Assembly (NCBI RefSeq): GCF_003590095.1
Contig: NC_039488.1
Coordinates: forward strand, 2,790,001-2,854,000
Source of the DNA: Trichoplusia ni
Taxonomy: Eukaryota > Arthropoda > Insecta > Lepidoptera > Noctuidae
Length of the DNA stretch: 64,000 nt
Direction: 5' to 3'
Part shown: piece by piece, positions 38,901 through 51,100 of the stretch
Layout of the letters: each line of letters begins with the position of its first letter
Numbering within the stretch: position 1 is the first letter of the stretch
The notes under the pieces: model-generated
Database searches by the model: none
What the model saw: only the letters and a program-made list of their open reading frames with translations
Told to the model about the DNA's origin: nothing
Position numbers and translations under genes: made by a program

Positions 38901-40043
38901 GTTTTGACTGTCTATTAGTCAGATAATTGCGACCTTGGGTTCGATCCTCGGTGCCTAACAAACTTATTTATTAAAGCGCTTTTGTCTCATAAGTTGGGTA
39001 ACTTGGCTATGAAGTACTTTGTAACCAAGTTGGAAAATATTAGGCTTACGATAATTTTATTACCCTTGAGTCTACTTATCTAGAATTAAAAAAAAATCTT
39101 TATTACGAGCGAAATGTATTTGAAAAGTCATTTGTAAATTAATCGATAGCCTGCGCCATCTAACACATTGGATTGAGACGATTTAAATTTTAGGAGTAAA
39201 ACAATCATAGTGTTTTATAGTAATGTTTACTTGAATTTTTATTAAAACCTGAAGTTAATAGAATTGTAACAAAGGTTATGTTGTCATGTCATTTGAATAA
39301 CACAAAGACCTTGACGGATAAGGTGGTGTCACATAAAAAAATATAATAAAATCTCGTTAAACTGGCTCTTGTTGATATACCTTTAATTTTGATATCACTG
39401 GTATATACAAACATGAAATACATGTCCAACTCAAGCTATGTCCTCAAACACATCAAATATAAACCGGGGACGTTTTATTTACCGACATAAATAGGGTTTA
39501 CCAAGAATTGTTCACCATATTTCAAGGTGTAACACTAATGTACCAATATTTCGTATTTATGATTCAATACTATTCGTTAGATAACAATTTATTGACTGAA
39601 GTGCGGCCTTTATTCTACAATTTTAATGTCGATACCTTTTGTATTTTTAACTCGGTGCGAGGCTACAGGAGGCCGTGAATTATTGAATAGGCGATTCAAG
39701 GTATCGTTATCGATCACCTGCACTTAAAGCGTCTATAAATGCATGAGTTGTGATAAGGGAGAGCGCTATTTATCAAAATTACGGCGTCTAATACGTTATT
39801 AAGCTATTATTTCCTTATTTTCTTCCAGGAATAATAAACTACATGAAATTCGACGCAAGCGGAAAATACTTGTTTGTTTGCGGTGATCGAGCTGTCCGAG
39901 TCCTGCATAATGTGTGCGGTTACTACACCACTATAGCCAGCTGCACCAGACTGCTGGGCTCCAAGCAAACCTCGGCGACAGTCGAGCGGCAAAAGAAAAC
40001 TATCGAAGAGTGCAAAGAGGCACTCGCAAAGTTCGGCAAATAG
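23941..40043 (+). CDS. TBL2: Transducin beta-like protein 2 (WD40), 3' part
   Basis: Four exons join in phase into 331 residues plus a stop: 23941-24164, 35842-36214, 38331-38516 and 39829-40043. Junctions are GT/AG (donors gttagt, gtgagt, gtaagt; acceptors ctcag, tccag, tccag). The product follows mammalian TBL2 closely. WD-type segments 'SVILWDVRD', 'HVAWSPDSKAF', 'GKFIMSCSSKNDMVIWDLKG', 'VSPCGRFVVATGF', 'SKDGTWKLY', 'RIALSPNAEVLAV' and 'GKYLFVCGDRAVRVLHN' are followed by a lysine/glutamate-rich C-terminal helix ending FGK. Mammalian TBL2 is an ER membrane-anchored WD40 protein that binds PERK during ER stress. The first visible exon opens inside a WD repeat (split GAT codon), so about 110 N-terminal residues, including the membrane anchor, lie in exons I could not find. 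A small intronless gene just upstream may be nested in that missing intron. Confidence 0.93.
25712..25805 (+). repeat. Lepidopteran interspersed repeat fragment
   Basis: The wording 'aatgcgaaagtatgtgtgta' followed by 'tgtttgttacctcttcatgc' and 'tggcatgaaggga' matches the head of an abundant repeat in moth and butterfly introns. In that repeat a conserved start is followed by a sentence about 100 bp long. The copy lacks part of the middle. Class is not assigned. Confidence 0.5.
26700..26780 (+). repeat. Possible tRNA-derived SINE head
   Basis: A pol III B-box-like 'ggtttgattcc' at 26740-26750 is preceded by a degenerate tRNA-like stretch and followed by an AT-rich tail. Only the B box is convincing; the A box is decayed. 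Confidence 0.3.
27298..27361 (+). mobile_element. Short Helitron-like element, internally deleted
   Basis: The left end 'atataaaaactcgtgtcacg' (27304 onward) and the right end 'gggtcagctagt' match the two termini of a very common non-autonomous lepidopteran Helitron-type repeat. Here they are only about 60 bp apart, so nearly the whole interior is missing. The right end carries the usual CTAGT. Confidence 0.5.
27366..27483 (+). mobile_element. Second short Helitron-like element
   Basis: It begins 'atataaaattctcatgttgt', contains 'aactcccctgaaatggc' and ends 'ctgctaggacagctagt'. That is the same left-interior-right order as other lepidopteran members of this group. It follows the element at 27298-27361 after only four bases. 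No coding capacity is present. Confidence 0.5.
36215..38330 (+). other. TBL2 intron
   Basis: A 2.1-kb intron with donor GTGAGT and acceptor TTCCAG. It contains a reversed tRNA-like SINE remnant at about 37535-37600. Nothing else is recognised. Confidence 0.7.
37535..37600 (-). repeat. Degenerate tRNA-derived SINE head (reverse)
   Basis: Read on the minus strand, 'ggtagtctagtggttcaatg' is a good pol III A-box region. About 30 bp further, 'ggttgcaaattcgag' is a decayed B box. The spacing fits a tRNA-derived SINE head. No functional anticodon arm is intact. Confidence 0.4.
38517..39828 (+). other. Last TBL2 intron
   Basis: A 1.3-kb intron with donor GTAAGT and acceptor TTCCAG. It carries a SINE-like B box at 38938-38947 and otherwise AT-rich sequence. 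Confidence 0.7.
38900..39020 (+). repeat. tRNA-derived SINE remnant
   Basis: A perfect pol III B box 'ggttcgatcc' lies at 38938-38947 in a tRNA-like context ('gaccttgggttcgatcctcg'). An AT-rich body follows. The A-box side is degenerate and boundaries are approximate. Confidence 0.4.
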
Positions 40044-40112
40044 CGCCATCTATGTTTCTCGTACGTTACTATATTTTCTCAGAACTGCATTTAAACGATC
40101 GTATATTTTTAT

Positions 40113-40118
40113 AATAAA
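40113..40118 (+). promoter_or_regulatory. TBL2 poly(A) signal
   Basis: AATAAA lies 70 bp after the TBL2 stop codon. It gives a compact 3' untranslated region. Confidence 0.65.
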
Positions 40119-43100
40119 CACATTTACGTAATTGTCAGTGTTGCCAGATTATACAACAATGGAGGTTAGTTGCTCAATATATTATGTTTCTAAGATTACA
40201 AAATGTACAAATGAAAAGAACCAATTTCAAGTTTTACTAAATTGTAGTTTTAGCTGCACTTTTGATGCAGCAAATAATAATATGATAAGAATTTAGATCA
40301 TATAAGTTTGGCAACTTTGACGATATTATTTTTATGAATATTTGTTAGTATCTTGTATTTATTTGGTCACAAATGAAGTTAATTAATATTATGTTAAAAG
40401 TACCAAAAGTATTTTAATTCCTAAAGACGTACGCATTGTTAAAAAACTGAAAACCTTCTCGCATTTAGTGATGGAACTAATGACAGGCGACTGCGTGACA
40501 TTTGCTCTCTCTAGCGCTCTGCTGTCGCATAATGCTGTCTCATTCTTACTAACAATTGTATTGCATGACTGAAGAAGTAATGTCTGTTGCATGAAACTTG
40601 AATTACAGCAGTCGTAATTTGCATGTCAATTATATTACTGCCATTGTAAGACTACATAATATGATAAATATTACATCATGTGAACATAATATTCGCCATA
40701 ACTCTGATAAAATATACTAATGTTTCTCCCTACAAGATATGGTTCCTAACCTTGTGCTATTTAAATCCAGACTTCGTCCTTGCACTATTCCTCAACATGA
40801 GTTGGTTTATAAAATTTGTGTTTTTAATATTCTGATAAAGTTTCGTTGTGTGTCGATGCTTCAGGAATTATCAACAAATAATTGTTTTAGAAATTTAAAA
40901 TTGTTTGCAACGTTTCTAGCTTATAGGTCAAATCTTGACACCAAATAAATTGTAAGTTTTATGTCTCAAATCTATGTTCACAATTAAGTTACTTAATTCC
41001 TGTTAATACCGTCAAAATTTTATTACAGCTAATTGGTTAATAAAGCAATATTATTATAAGATATATGTCCTTAGTTTTGGCATTCTAGCATTATTTAACA
41101 TTAAAATATCGCGTTAAGGGTCATGTGTAAAGTGCGACATGTGGTAACTCCTGAAGTGTTAATAATTCAAAGTAGACCCAGGGTCGGTCTTCACAATCGC
41201 CACGTCATAGTTCAGTGTCTTTACGTAAATAGCGTTGGAAATATATATTGTTATTGATCGCGGCCAATGTGTGACGTGGCCCATGCATGCGAGTCGATAT
41301 TACAATTAAGTCAAGGAACTGAGTAAGGTTATTTTGTATAAATATATGTTGCACACATTTTTCGTGCAATTCTTTAATATTTTCTCTCAGTAATCTCTGA
41401 TACTGTATGTAGTTACGTACTGATTTGTCAATAAAATTATATGTTTTTAACTTACTTTTATTGAATTTTATTAATCCCATATAGGAGACATGTTACTAAC
41501 TAACTGTACTACTTACCAGGTAACACTGAGTTTTTTATAAGAAAAATTGTCCGGTGTTTGATTGCACTCAATATGGCATAAAATACTATGGAAATAACAT
41601 TAATCGGGCCATCGTAACTCGTTCAAAACACGAACTTTTTTTGTTATACGTAACGAAACGAATTGTTTTGATTATGAACTGGCCTGAAAAATGCACGCTG
41701 CCGAAAAAAGAGGTATATGAAACAGACCACGGCCTTATTGTTGTAAAGTTAAATTTTTTCATGTTTAAAATCCTATAAAATAAAAAATAGTCTGATTCTG
41801 CATCAATACATTCACAACATACAGCCGCACTTCGTTTTAAAACAAAACATCAAGCCTGAACAAATTGTAATTCTAGTTTACTGCTGCTAAGAGACCATCT
41901 CCTCTTCTAAATACATAAACAATCAAATTCTTGTTTTACAATTTGGTAAAGTTAGACTTAAGCTTTCTGATGTCAGTGTTAGCTATGAAAACCAATAGGA
42001 TGTCTTGTATGTAATTATTAGCCATTTCCAAATCCAGTGCGCAAACAATTCGTACATAGAACTGTCATAAATGTACACTTATATTGAAAAAATTGAATAC
42101 TGTTTAGGTACAATACAGAAGAACAAATACAATTAATTGCGCTAATGACATAGAAGTGGAGCTAATTACAATGGTTTGCCAACAATTTGCGGAAGTCAGT
42201 ACACAAAGTCGGAAGTACATTCTATGTAAATTTGCACGTTCCTCACACCTTCATTTTCACTTCAAATTAATTATAACGTCGCTAGCCTCTCACTTCATAT
42301 CGATACTTACGCACGGAAACTAAAAATATATTTTACTCGATTTCTTGCACATCCGTATAACCATTTCGACATCTAAACCAGGCATGTTTTTGCAACAAGC
42401 CTTATACGATTTTCCCTCTATTATTTTTACACGGTATAAATAAAACAAAGTATTAATATTTTAAATTTAACTTTATTGTGTTTTGCACAAACGTGACGTT
42501 ATCGACATTACACTGAGATACTCTGTGATTACAATTTAAGTACAGTTTCACAGCTTCTGATAAATAAATATAGTTTAGCTTTTAGGCGTACCTACATACC
42601 ATCAATAATGAGTCCTCTATCAATTCCATCAAATTTGTGAAAATAGTTTGATCTGATGCCAAAATAGATTTATTCATTTTTTAAAACAATATAGAACACT
42701 TTGAGAATATGAATCATTTAAACAGTTTACATCTAATGCAAAGGATAATTACACATCGTACCTATTTATTATAATTTGTACCAATCTGCTGTATAGCTGT
42801 TCTATTCAAATTACTATCTACACTGTACTGATAGTGATTACTTTAGTAATGTTAAGCAGATACAGAATTAGTTAAGTGAAATCTTATTGATAAATGCATT
42901 TAATAAAACATAGGCAGTGTATGCAAATTGTGACGATCGAATGCATGTATGTAACAGTATTTATTAGACAACACTAAAACGTAATTCAGTTAATCATTTA
43001 AAGCTGAAAATATTGACGATAGCACAAGCACACAACATAATACAACATACAAAACAATACGGGTACCTACATAACTATTTAATGAGATTAATTTCATATA

Positions 43101-46100
43101 AAGCTGGTAACCGCAATAACAGTAGTTGTGTAAACAGCAGGTTTAGATCAAACATTGGTATGAATAGATGCTATTATAAAGTGCTATAAAATAAACAGTT
43201 ATCATGTGCAGGGTGTACAACAACTTGCATACAATGATAAAGGTCGTTAGCGGTATGTAACTCGAGACAGATCTACATAAAGGAACTTTGTTAAATATGC
43301 AAGGGTAAGCCTAGCGCGAGTTTGATTAGCAGCTTATACAAATAAACATATTTTTATTGTACTGCTGAACATATTACAAAAGCAAAGTTATTAAACAAAA
43401 AACATTAAAACCTTGCACTTGGGGTAGTAAACAAGTAAATGTGTGTATTTGTGAACAAGGGGTATCAACACTCGTATAATATTTCAGACGTAATAAGAAC
43501 ACGACAGCTACAATTAAGAGGTCATTTAGAAACATTGTATGATTGAGAACAATAATCGGGTGAGCTTGTTCTAGCTTCCTACTAATAATGGAGCTCTAAA
43601 TAAACTAGAAGTAGTAACAATACAGTGATAGCTATAACGTACACTAATTTTTCGAGACTGTTTCAGACCGAGAAGATGCTTGATGTATCCCGGATGCCCC
43701 GGATATCCATCCTTAGGATAATTTTCATTATAAGAATCGAGTACCTTTGCATTTTTAAGATTCATTAGAAAGAGATTTTGACCAATGTAACATCAAGGAT
43801 ATCGCAACAAACTATTCCGGACTTAAGTTTAATTTTTATATTATTACACTCAACGAAATTCAATTATAAAACATATTCTGTTGACGTGAGGTATAAAAAA
43901 TAAGTACCTTTCGCTACAATTTCACAGATGCATAAGTACAAGATTTTCAATAGATAACTAGTTCTATAATTCAACATTTGAAAGTCGCCGAGTGTAACAT
44001 TTTGGGTATAAACAATACATTGTATGCAATTCACATTACTATTCCAACACCATGTCGTTCTTAATTATGCACGCCAATCATGTTAAATTTCACGCACAAA
44101 CGTTAATTTCTTAACTACGGTTGCTTAACTTAAGCAAAAACGTTTCTAAACAATCAAACGGCTCTGCTTGTATTGCATAAATCTGTGGAAACCTTTTTTG
44201 ACATTCGACAGCGTAATCTGAATTAGCAAAACAAAAAAAGAACTATTTGACTAGATCGAAGTGAAACTCCTTCGTCTGTCAGTCCCATTATCACTTTTCC
44301 TTATACTACACTGTAACAATAAAAAAGCCTCTCCTGCCAAACCAATACTATTTTCATGATTAAAAATGAAACCGCAAAATAACATAGAAAATAGCCGATG
44401 TTTCGGAAAAACAAAAATACGGTATACAAAACAATTTCGGCATTATTTATCACTTTGACAAACAGTGGCCAACTCTTCGCAGATTGCAAATAAATATTTA
44501 TTGATACTTAGAACAAATATTGTATATCTTCGGTGACACGGAAGTGTCTGTCTGACTGTATTTATCAGACAATCAGACCATTCAAACATCCGACACGTTT
44601 CTACATTAGTTATCTATCGTCTGAATCTAAACTCCCAGTGGATTTTCTCACTATCTTGGAAATGAATACCGTAAAGGGTTTTCTCTTAACAGTTTTCATT
44701 GCCTAGAGTAATTTTTAAATCGTTACGTTGAAAATAGCTGGCTACTCTTACATATAGGTCTAGTATTATTTGTCTATGTACGGACCGACTTGTATAATAC
44801 GACGGCACAATCTAGCAACATTACAGCTGGTGTGAAGGCACTATTATAACTTCTATTTTATAAATGAGAATATTAAAATTAACAACAAATATGGTTTATA
44901 ATGGGTCTATTAACATTTATAATTACAATGTATAAAATATAACCACGATTCTTCGTTTAATTTATGATATATTTATTTTAATTGTTATTATTTATGTATT
45001 GTAAAGCAGTTTTATATTTTGAGAAAACATTGCTTCTACATTGTTATGTTCATGTGAGGCCTTGGTTGAGTTTCACATGAAAAATGACATTTAATGAGAT
45101 TCTTTTGTATAAATACCGTGACGTCACCATAGCGGTATACATGTATTTTGCAAGTTGTAACACTTAAACAGGCTTAAGTAAAATTAGTAATTAGTATTAT
45201 GACAATACCGTTACATTGGTATTTGTTATTTAAATGTGAATGTATGGCGTAATGTTATCGTGATTGCCAGTTGCTGGGGAAGATGTATGGTTGCTGGGGA
45301 AGATGTATGTTACTCAATAGATTATGTTGATGAAAGATTTCTAAATATTTTATAGAGGAAAGAGATCAAATTCAGGTACTACTGGATAATGTCAAGTAAT
45401 GATTTAAAGAGACTGTTTATGTTTAAGGCATAGTTAAATATTGATATAATATATTCGAATAAGATATATCGCCATACATTTTTGTTTACATCGTGGCATA
45501 AACATTTATATTTTAATAACCCACTTTCCTTTTACGACAACTTCGATAGCATCGCTCAGTACCCCTCATTTTAAGGATTAACATCAGTCGTACACGTTTC
45601 CTATCAGTACTTTTGTTACGAAACCAGTCATCGTGGACCACGTATTTAACAACTATATAAGCACTTCACAACATCCAAAGATTCATTAGTTCACAACATA
45701 ATTAACCCAAACCTAATTTATTAGTATTTATTTTGTTACTTATTATAAACTTCATAGTTAATAAGATATAGCGAACGAAAATTTGAATTAGTAATTTCGA
45801 AAACATTTAATTTTAATTTAATCAAAACAGCCTACGAAAACATGATATGATATTATTTGTTTTTATTGAGCAATCAATAAATGTTAATGATAATTTTAAG
45901 TTTGCAATTCAATTTGTTTTTGTTCGCAAAAAACTAGAAATATACTACAAACGTTTTAAGTAGTTTACTCATAAATAGTAATAAATAAAAATATGGCAGC
46001 TAGTTCATACAAAACCAAATCCTTATATTGTCGAGAAGGAGTTGGAATGATAAATGAGAATCTGAGGGCTTGAGTAAACAAGGACAATCTTTTTATAAGT

Positions 46101-48121
46101 TGACGTTTTAAGACCTTTGAGGAATTCATCGGACCCATTTCCCAGAAATATATTCAGGACAGGGATTGCCTCCTATATAACCTCACCCAGAGTTTAAGAG
46201 ATCCAAAACTGCATCACTGTTTTAATTGAGAATCTAACATGTCGTATGTTTCATAAAACTTATTCATGACCTTTTGGTAGATACTAGTCACAGTGATGCT
46301 GCCCTGAACCTATAAAGATTATAATATCATCAAAGATCATCTAGCTATTTCATTAGTCCAGTTAACCAACTTTATAGTGTTTGTTCAGACGTGGCTCATA
46401 GCATTAATTAAACTACAAAATTATTTGATTTTTTTTGAGGACTGAAATTTGACTCACTCAAATTTGATTCAGAATACTATTTTAACTAGCTGTTAAAACA
46501 TGTTCGTTTCTTTTGTCATCAGTGACTCTACAAGTAAGTCAAATTTATCGATTAATGTTGGAACTCCAATGATGCTGATAACATCACTTTCCCTTCTATC
46601 TGGAGTTTTGATTATTTTTGTTAGGTAGTTTTTATTAATTGCCAACTTAACATGAATTGTAATGACAACGATTACCACCAACATATGTCTTAAGACATAG
46701 CGGTATAAGCTAGAGCCACATCACCCCACGTTACGTACGTTCATTGCCAGCAACTGAACATTACACTAATACTAAGCGTACTACGAACAAGGCTACAAGA
46801 TATGTTATAAGAACTTACCATGTTTGGCAACTTGCGTATTATTAGTTTTATTAGTCAAAATGTTAAGAGCTGTAAGTTGATTCAAATGATCGTATTTCTT
46901 GGAGTAAATGTAGTGCTTAAGAAATTCTTAATCTTCTTGTTTTATGTTTTAAAATAGTTTGTTTTCAGAAAATGTTCATTTTCTTTACTCCGATATTGAT
47001 GAAAATTGGTTGGCTAGTTAATTTTCGTTATACAACAAATTAGTTTATTAATTTTTGTTTATTTTTACATTACTGTGTGAGATTTTTCCGAGTCTTAGTT
47101 AAGTGTTATCGTACTCTAATATTAACGTTTTTAAAAAATAAATGCGCTCGTCTTACGACTAGTTAAAGCGAACTTTAGAATCGCCAACAACATTTTGATG
47201 CACTAATATATAATAAGTGATAACTATGTCATTGACAAGAATTTAAGACTAAATTTAAATATCGCCGATTGCACGGTGGATCCGGTAATAATAAACAGTG
47301 CACAATATCTATAACATTGCAAAACGCCAGTGACCGACGTGTGCTCGCCTTAAAACTGACGAAAAGTAATTAAAACAAAATACATAAAAATCAGTCGTAA
47401 TATTGTCAAATTCCGTATAAGCAACTAAAATCGTTGAGAATTTTTACAAAATAACTTAATTTAACTTAATACGAAATAAATACTGTAAGTACTAAAATTA
47501 TAGTATTGAATAACGCAGTGGCCGTGACGCGGCCGACTAAAGACTTTGGTGCAAGTAACTCTCCCTCGCAGTCCGTGGATATGGCCATCAGTTCGATTCT
47601 CCGTTATAATATTGGACTAGCATGAAATTCGATTACGATGCGTTCTCCAGCGCGTCGCTCGCTTCCGTCTCCTGTTACGTTTTTCGTGTCGCTTCACCTG
47701 CAAATAATGACAGGTAATTGATATTTCATTACCCAACTGCATCAGGACGAGTAATGTTTTATGAGCACATGGATAAAACATGTATCGATTTGTTTGGTGG
47801 CCTTAACAACTTGTGAGGTTGTTGATGTGGTATAAAAAGGGGTCAGGTTTGCTTGTTTTGTTGCTCGAACTCATAACAGTAGCTCAGCGACGGCTCAGTT
47901 ATGACAACACGGATAACCAAGACCCAAGGGAAAGGTTGTAAAGGTCACTATTAGCTTTACACTACGCGACATTGATCTGCGTTTGGCCCCGCGAAAGACA
48001 AGCACTTAAACGTGTGATTCACGAATGCTTGCTTAGAGAATACGTGTCCTATCAGTGTGGCTCGAAGTTTTGTGAAACCCCCAGCGGTATAAGAGTGAAA
48101 TGGTTAAGGGGAGCAAGTCGT
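40119..48121. other. Region without a confident gene
   Basis: Eight kilobases lie between the TBL2 3' end and the TRIM stop codon. Part of the right side is presumably the TRIM 3' untranslated region. The nearest minus-strand AATAAA signals are at 47063-47058 and 47049-47044, implying a tail of about 1.06 kb. Several minus-strand segments look faintly coding (41.2-41.5, 43.6-43.8 and 46.2-46.9 kb) but match no family I know; they are listed as findings, not genes. A 20-bp tandem duplication lies at 45271-45310. Confidence 0.4.
45271..45310 (+). repeat. 20-bp direct tandem duplication
   Basis: Two consecutive 20-bp units ('ttgctggggaagatgtatgg') differ only in the final base. It looks like a recent slippage or repair duplication in noncoding DNA. 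Confidence 0.9.
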
Positions 48122-51100
48122 TTATGGGACGAGTACTGACCAGTACGTGTGCAGCCTGAGACAGTCGGCGGCCAGGTCTGCGAGCAGCGCCTGGTGGCGG
48201 GGCAGCAGCGCGAGGCCGGCCACGCGGCGCGGGCGGCGCTCGGCCAGCTCGGCGGCGGCCAGCACGCGGCCCGCGCGCGCCTCCAGCACCAGCAGCGCGG
48301 CGCGGCCCCGCACCGAGCGCACGCACACCACGCGCCGCGCGCCCGCGCACGCCTCCAGCGCCACGCCGCCGTAGCCGCCGCGACCTGCGACACCACACAA
48401 TATATATAGGTAGGTATAGGTATATACATATGATCGCTGCTAAGGAACACGCACGGCGCTATTAAATACCGACAGTGTCGTAGCGGCAAGAGAAAGGCAA
48501 AAGAAACTACCAATAGCGTCAGGCCTACCCGAGCTGTCAGAAACCACCTGGGATGGGAACTTTACAACCCAGGCCAATCTTGGAGAGCAGCCTCTCTAAG
48601 TAACTTTTATGCCATGTCGTGGGTCTATGGCTAAGCCATACCGATTGCGATTTAACTGGCCTAATTACAAACAATTCAATTCATAAACAGCCCACTATAA
48701 AGTTGGGAAAATTGACACGAGCCACATACAAGTCAGGTAAGTTTGGATACATTATGGCCAGCACTACCTACTAATGTCGCTCAAATCGACATAAATGGAA
48801 ACTTCACAATTTATTTTTCTTATTAAAAGAACGATGATAACCAAATTTATACCGAGTAACATACAATGGATTTAAAAACATCGCGAGAAAAATAATGCAT
48901 TAAATTATACATGGTGAAGATTTAGACAATAGCGTAATTTTATGAAAATGGTTTTGGTAAATAAAATTAACAATTTTGTTTATTTTAAACCAGACTGAAT
49001 TGATACAGGTTGGCAGAATGATTTTAATTTATTTGTTGTTGTTATATACATTCTTTGAGGGAGTAATATTATTTCAGTTGCTTCATATTTCATAAGAGAT
49101 CTTATCTGCCATTCAAGTTTTTAAATGAATTAAACATAATTTACTACATCTACTATATTCTACATCTATTACTACGCTATTTTTATAATAAAAAAAACCA
49201 ACAATGGAAGATCGGTAGTTTTTAATTTTTCACAAATAAAAGGTTTTTACGGCCGAATGTTGTTACAGCTAACAACTTGGCGGGAGTCTTTGGCGAGAAT
49301 AACGAAACATTCTAAATTCAAAATCCTTGTTGTTTTTTGTTATGATGGGCGAAGGTGCGTATTTGGCCAGACGATTTTCCATGTGATCGAAAAAACAAAA
49401 AACAAATATATTATCCATAAATTAAAAATAAAATTACCTTTTGGAACTGGTGCAAACACATTCTTGAGATTGCCTTCGATGTCGTATACTCTGACTGCCA
49501 CATCAGCTATAATTAGCAAATCTTCTGATAAAGCAATCCCGCCCACTAGACCCAACTCTCCATTGCCTATCTGAAAATAACGAGAATTTATTTTAAGCTA
49601 TTTATTTACACACACAACAATTTTGAAATCATTTTAACGGGTGGGGGGCTCCCTTTTCCGCATATATGCACCAAGTCGGCCCATTGTGGCCGTATATCAC
49701 CCTTATGGTATAATTTAAACATACTGTACTGCTAGCTTTCATTATAAAGGAACAGTGCAGAATCTTGTTGTCCGCTATAGCATGGACAACTTTTAAGATT
49801 TTTTTAATGCCACCTGCCTTTGCCACAGTTGGAGGTAGTGGTGGTTTCACAAACATTCGAGTCACGTGCACGAATACACCCAAACTCAGAACAAACAGCA
49901 CACACAAACGTTTGTCGCTCAGTGGATTTGTCGTGGTGACCTCAGTCACTCGGCTACCCGTGCAGTCTCACCTCTCTCTCAATATTCCCGTGTCGGTCAA
50001 ACAGGAATACAGCCCGCGCCCCGTTGTCGGCCACAGCTATCCGGCGCGTGACGGTGTCGGCGGCCACACACACGGGCTCCACCAGCCGGTCTGACCGGAT
50101 CGTGCGGAGTGTCGTGCCGTCTGCTGTCACCTATGTAACAAGATTTATAATATAGAATAAAAAAAATAATATAGAATAGGAAAAATAAAATTTATATAAG
50201 AATAATAAATATAATGGATTCAGCACTGAAAATAACGGCTAAACGGCTTTCAGTCTAGCCGGACGTAGTTAAGTACCAGTGTTATACAAGACGCGATTGC
50301 CAATTTTACCTCCTCAACCCAATTATCTGAGAAACACGATACCCCTTAGATTGGTGGTCAGACTTTCTAGCTTCTGTCTACCCGTATTGACTGTAAAAGA
50401 TGTATAAATAACCACCAGTTATTTTACACAATTTAATGTTCATGGAGGAACTCGTTATGACATGGATGGTCTTTGGTATCAAGCTTAGCTTAACCTACGA
50501 TCGATCAACTTGTGCAGTTGTAGCTTAGCCATTACTGATGATAACATACATCATAATATTATATTCGTTCATTACATTTACCATCATAATAATATAGTTT
50601 ACCTCTGTGAGAGTTCGTGTCCTCCAGTTAACGGCAATGATACCTTCGGCAGTAACCGCTATCCCTGTACAACTCCTACCCGCTAAACCTGGAAAAACGA
50701 TGTTACGTCACAACTTTTATCGACGACCAAAGACCAGTGACAAGTAGCGCCACCTTGTGGCTGATATGAAAAATTTCAATATAATTGTGTTATTATAATA
50801 ACTATCGTGAGACTGATTCATTATTAAATGATGTAACGGTTTACTCACGCGTATTTATCGGGGTAGCCCGACTAGTTTCGGACCCAACCGGAGTCCGAAA
50901 CTACGAGTCGAGTTCGACTCGCGATCCCGCCGCGTCTGCTCATGATTAAGGACTCCGGTTGGGTCCGAAACTAGTCGGGCTACCCCGATAAATACGCGTG
51001 AGTAAACCGTTACATCATTTAATAATTGTGTTAACTAACTGTATTAGTGAATAAAATACCTTCATTAACGATATGAGTTTTAAATGCAAAAGTCTCGTCG

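Noticed and set aside
41205..41480. 91-codon minus-strand frame with plausible amino-acid mix
   Set aside because: About ten frames this long are expected by chance here. No family match and no neighbouring exon in phase could be shown.
47511..47610. Possible tRNA or SINE ('cagttcgattctcc' as B box)
   Set aside because: The A box and arm pairing do not fit, and only the B-box-like string supports it.
47620..47690. Possible alternative last exon of the TRIM gene (AG followed by short open frames)
   Set aside because: Several frames are open for only 8-25 codons. None continues an NHL repeat, and the exon at 48384-48122 already completes the propeller.
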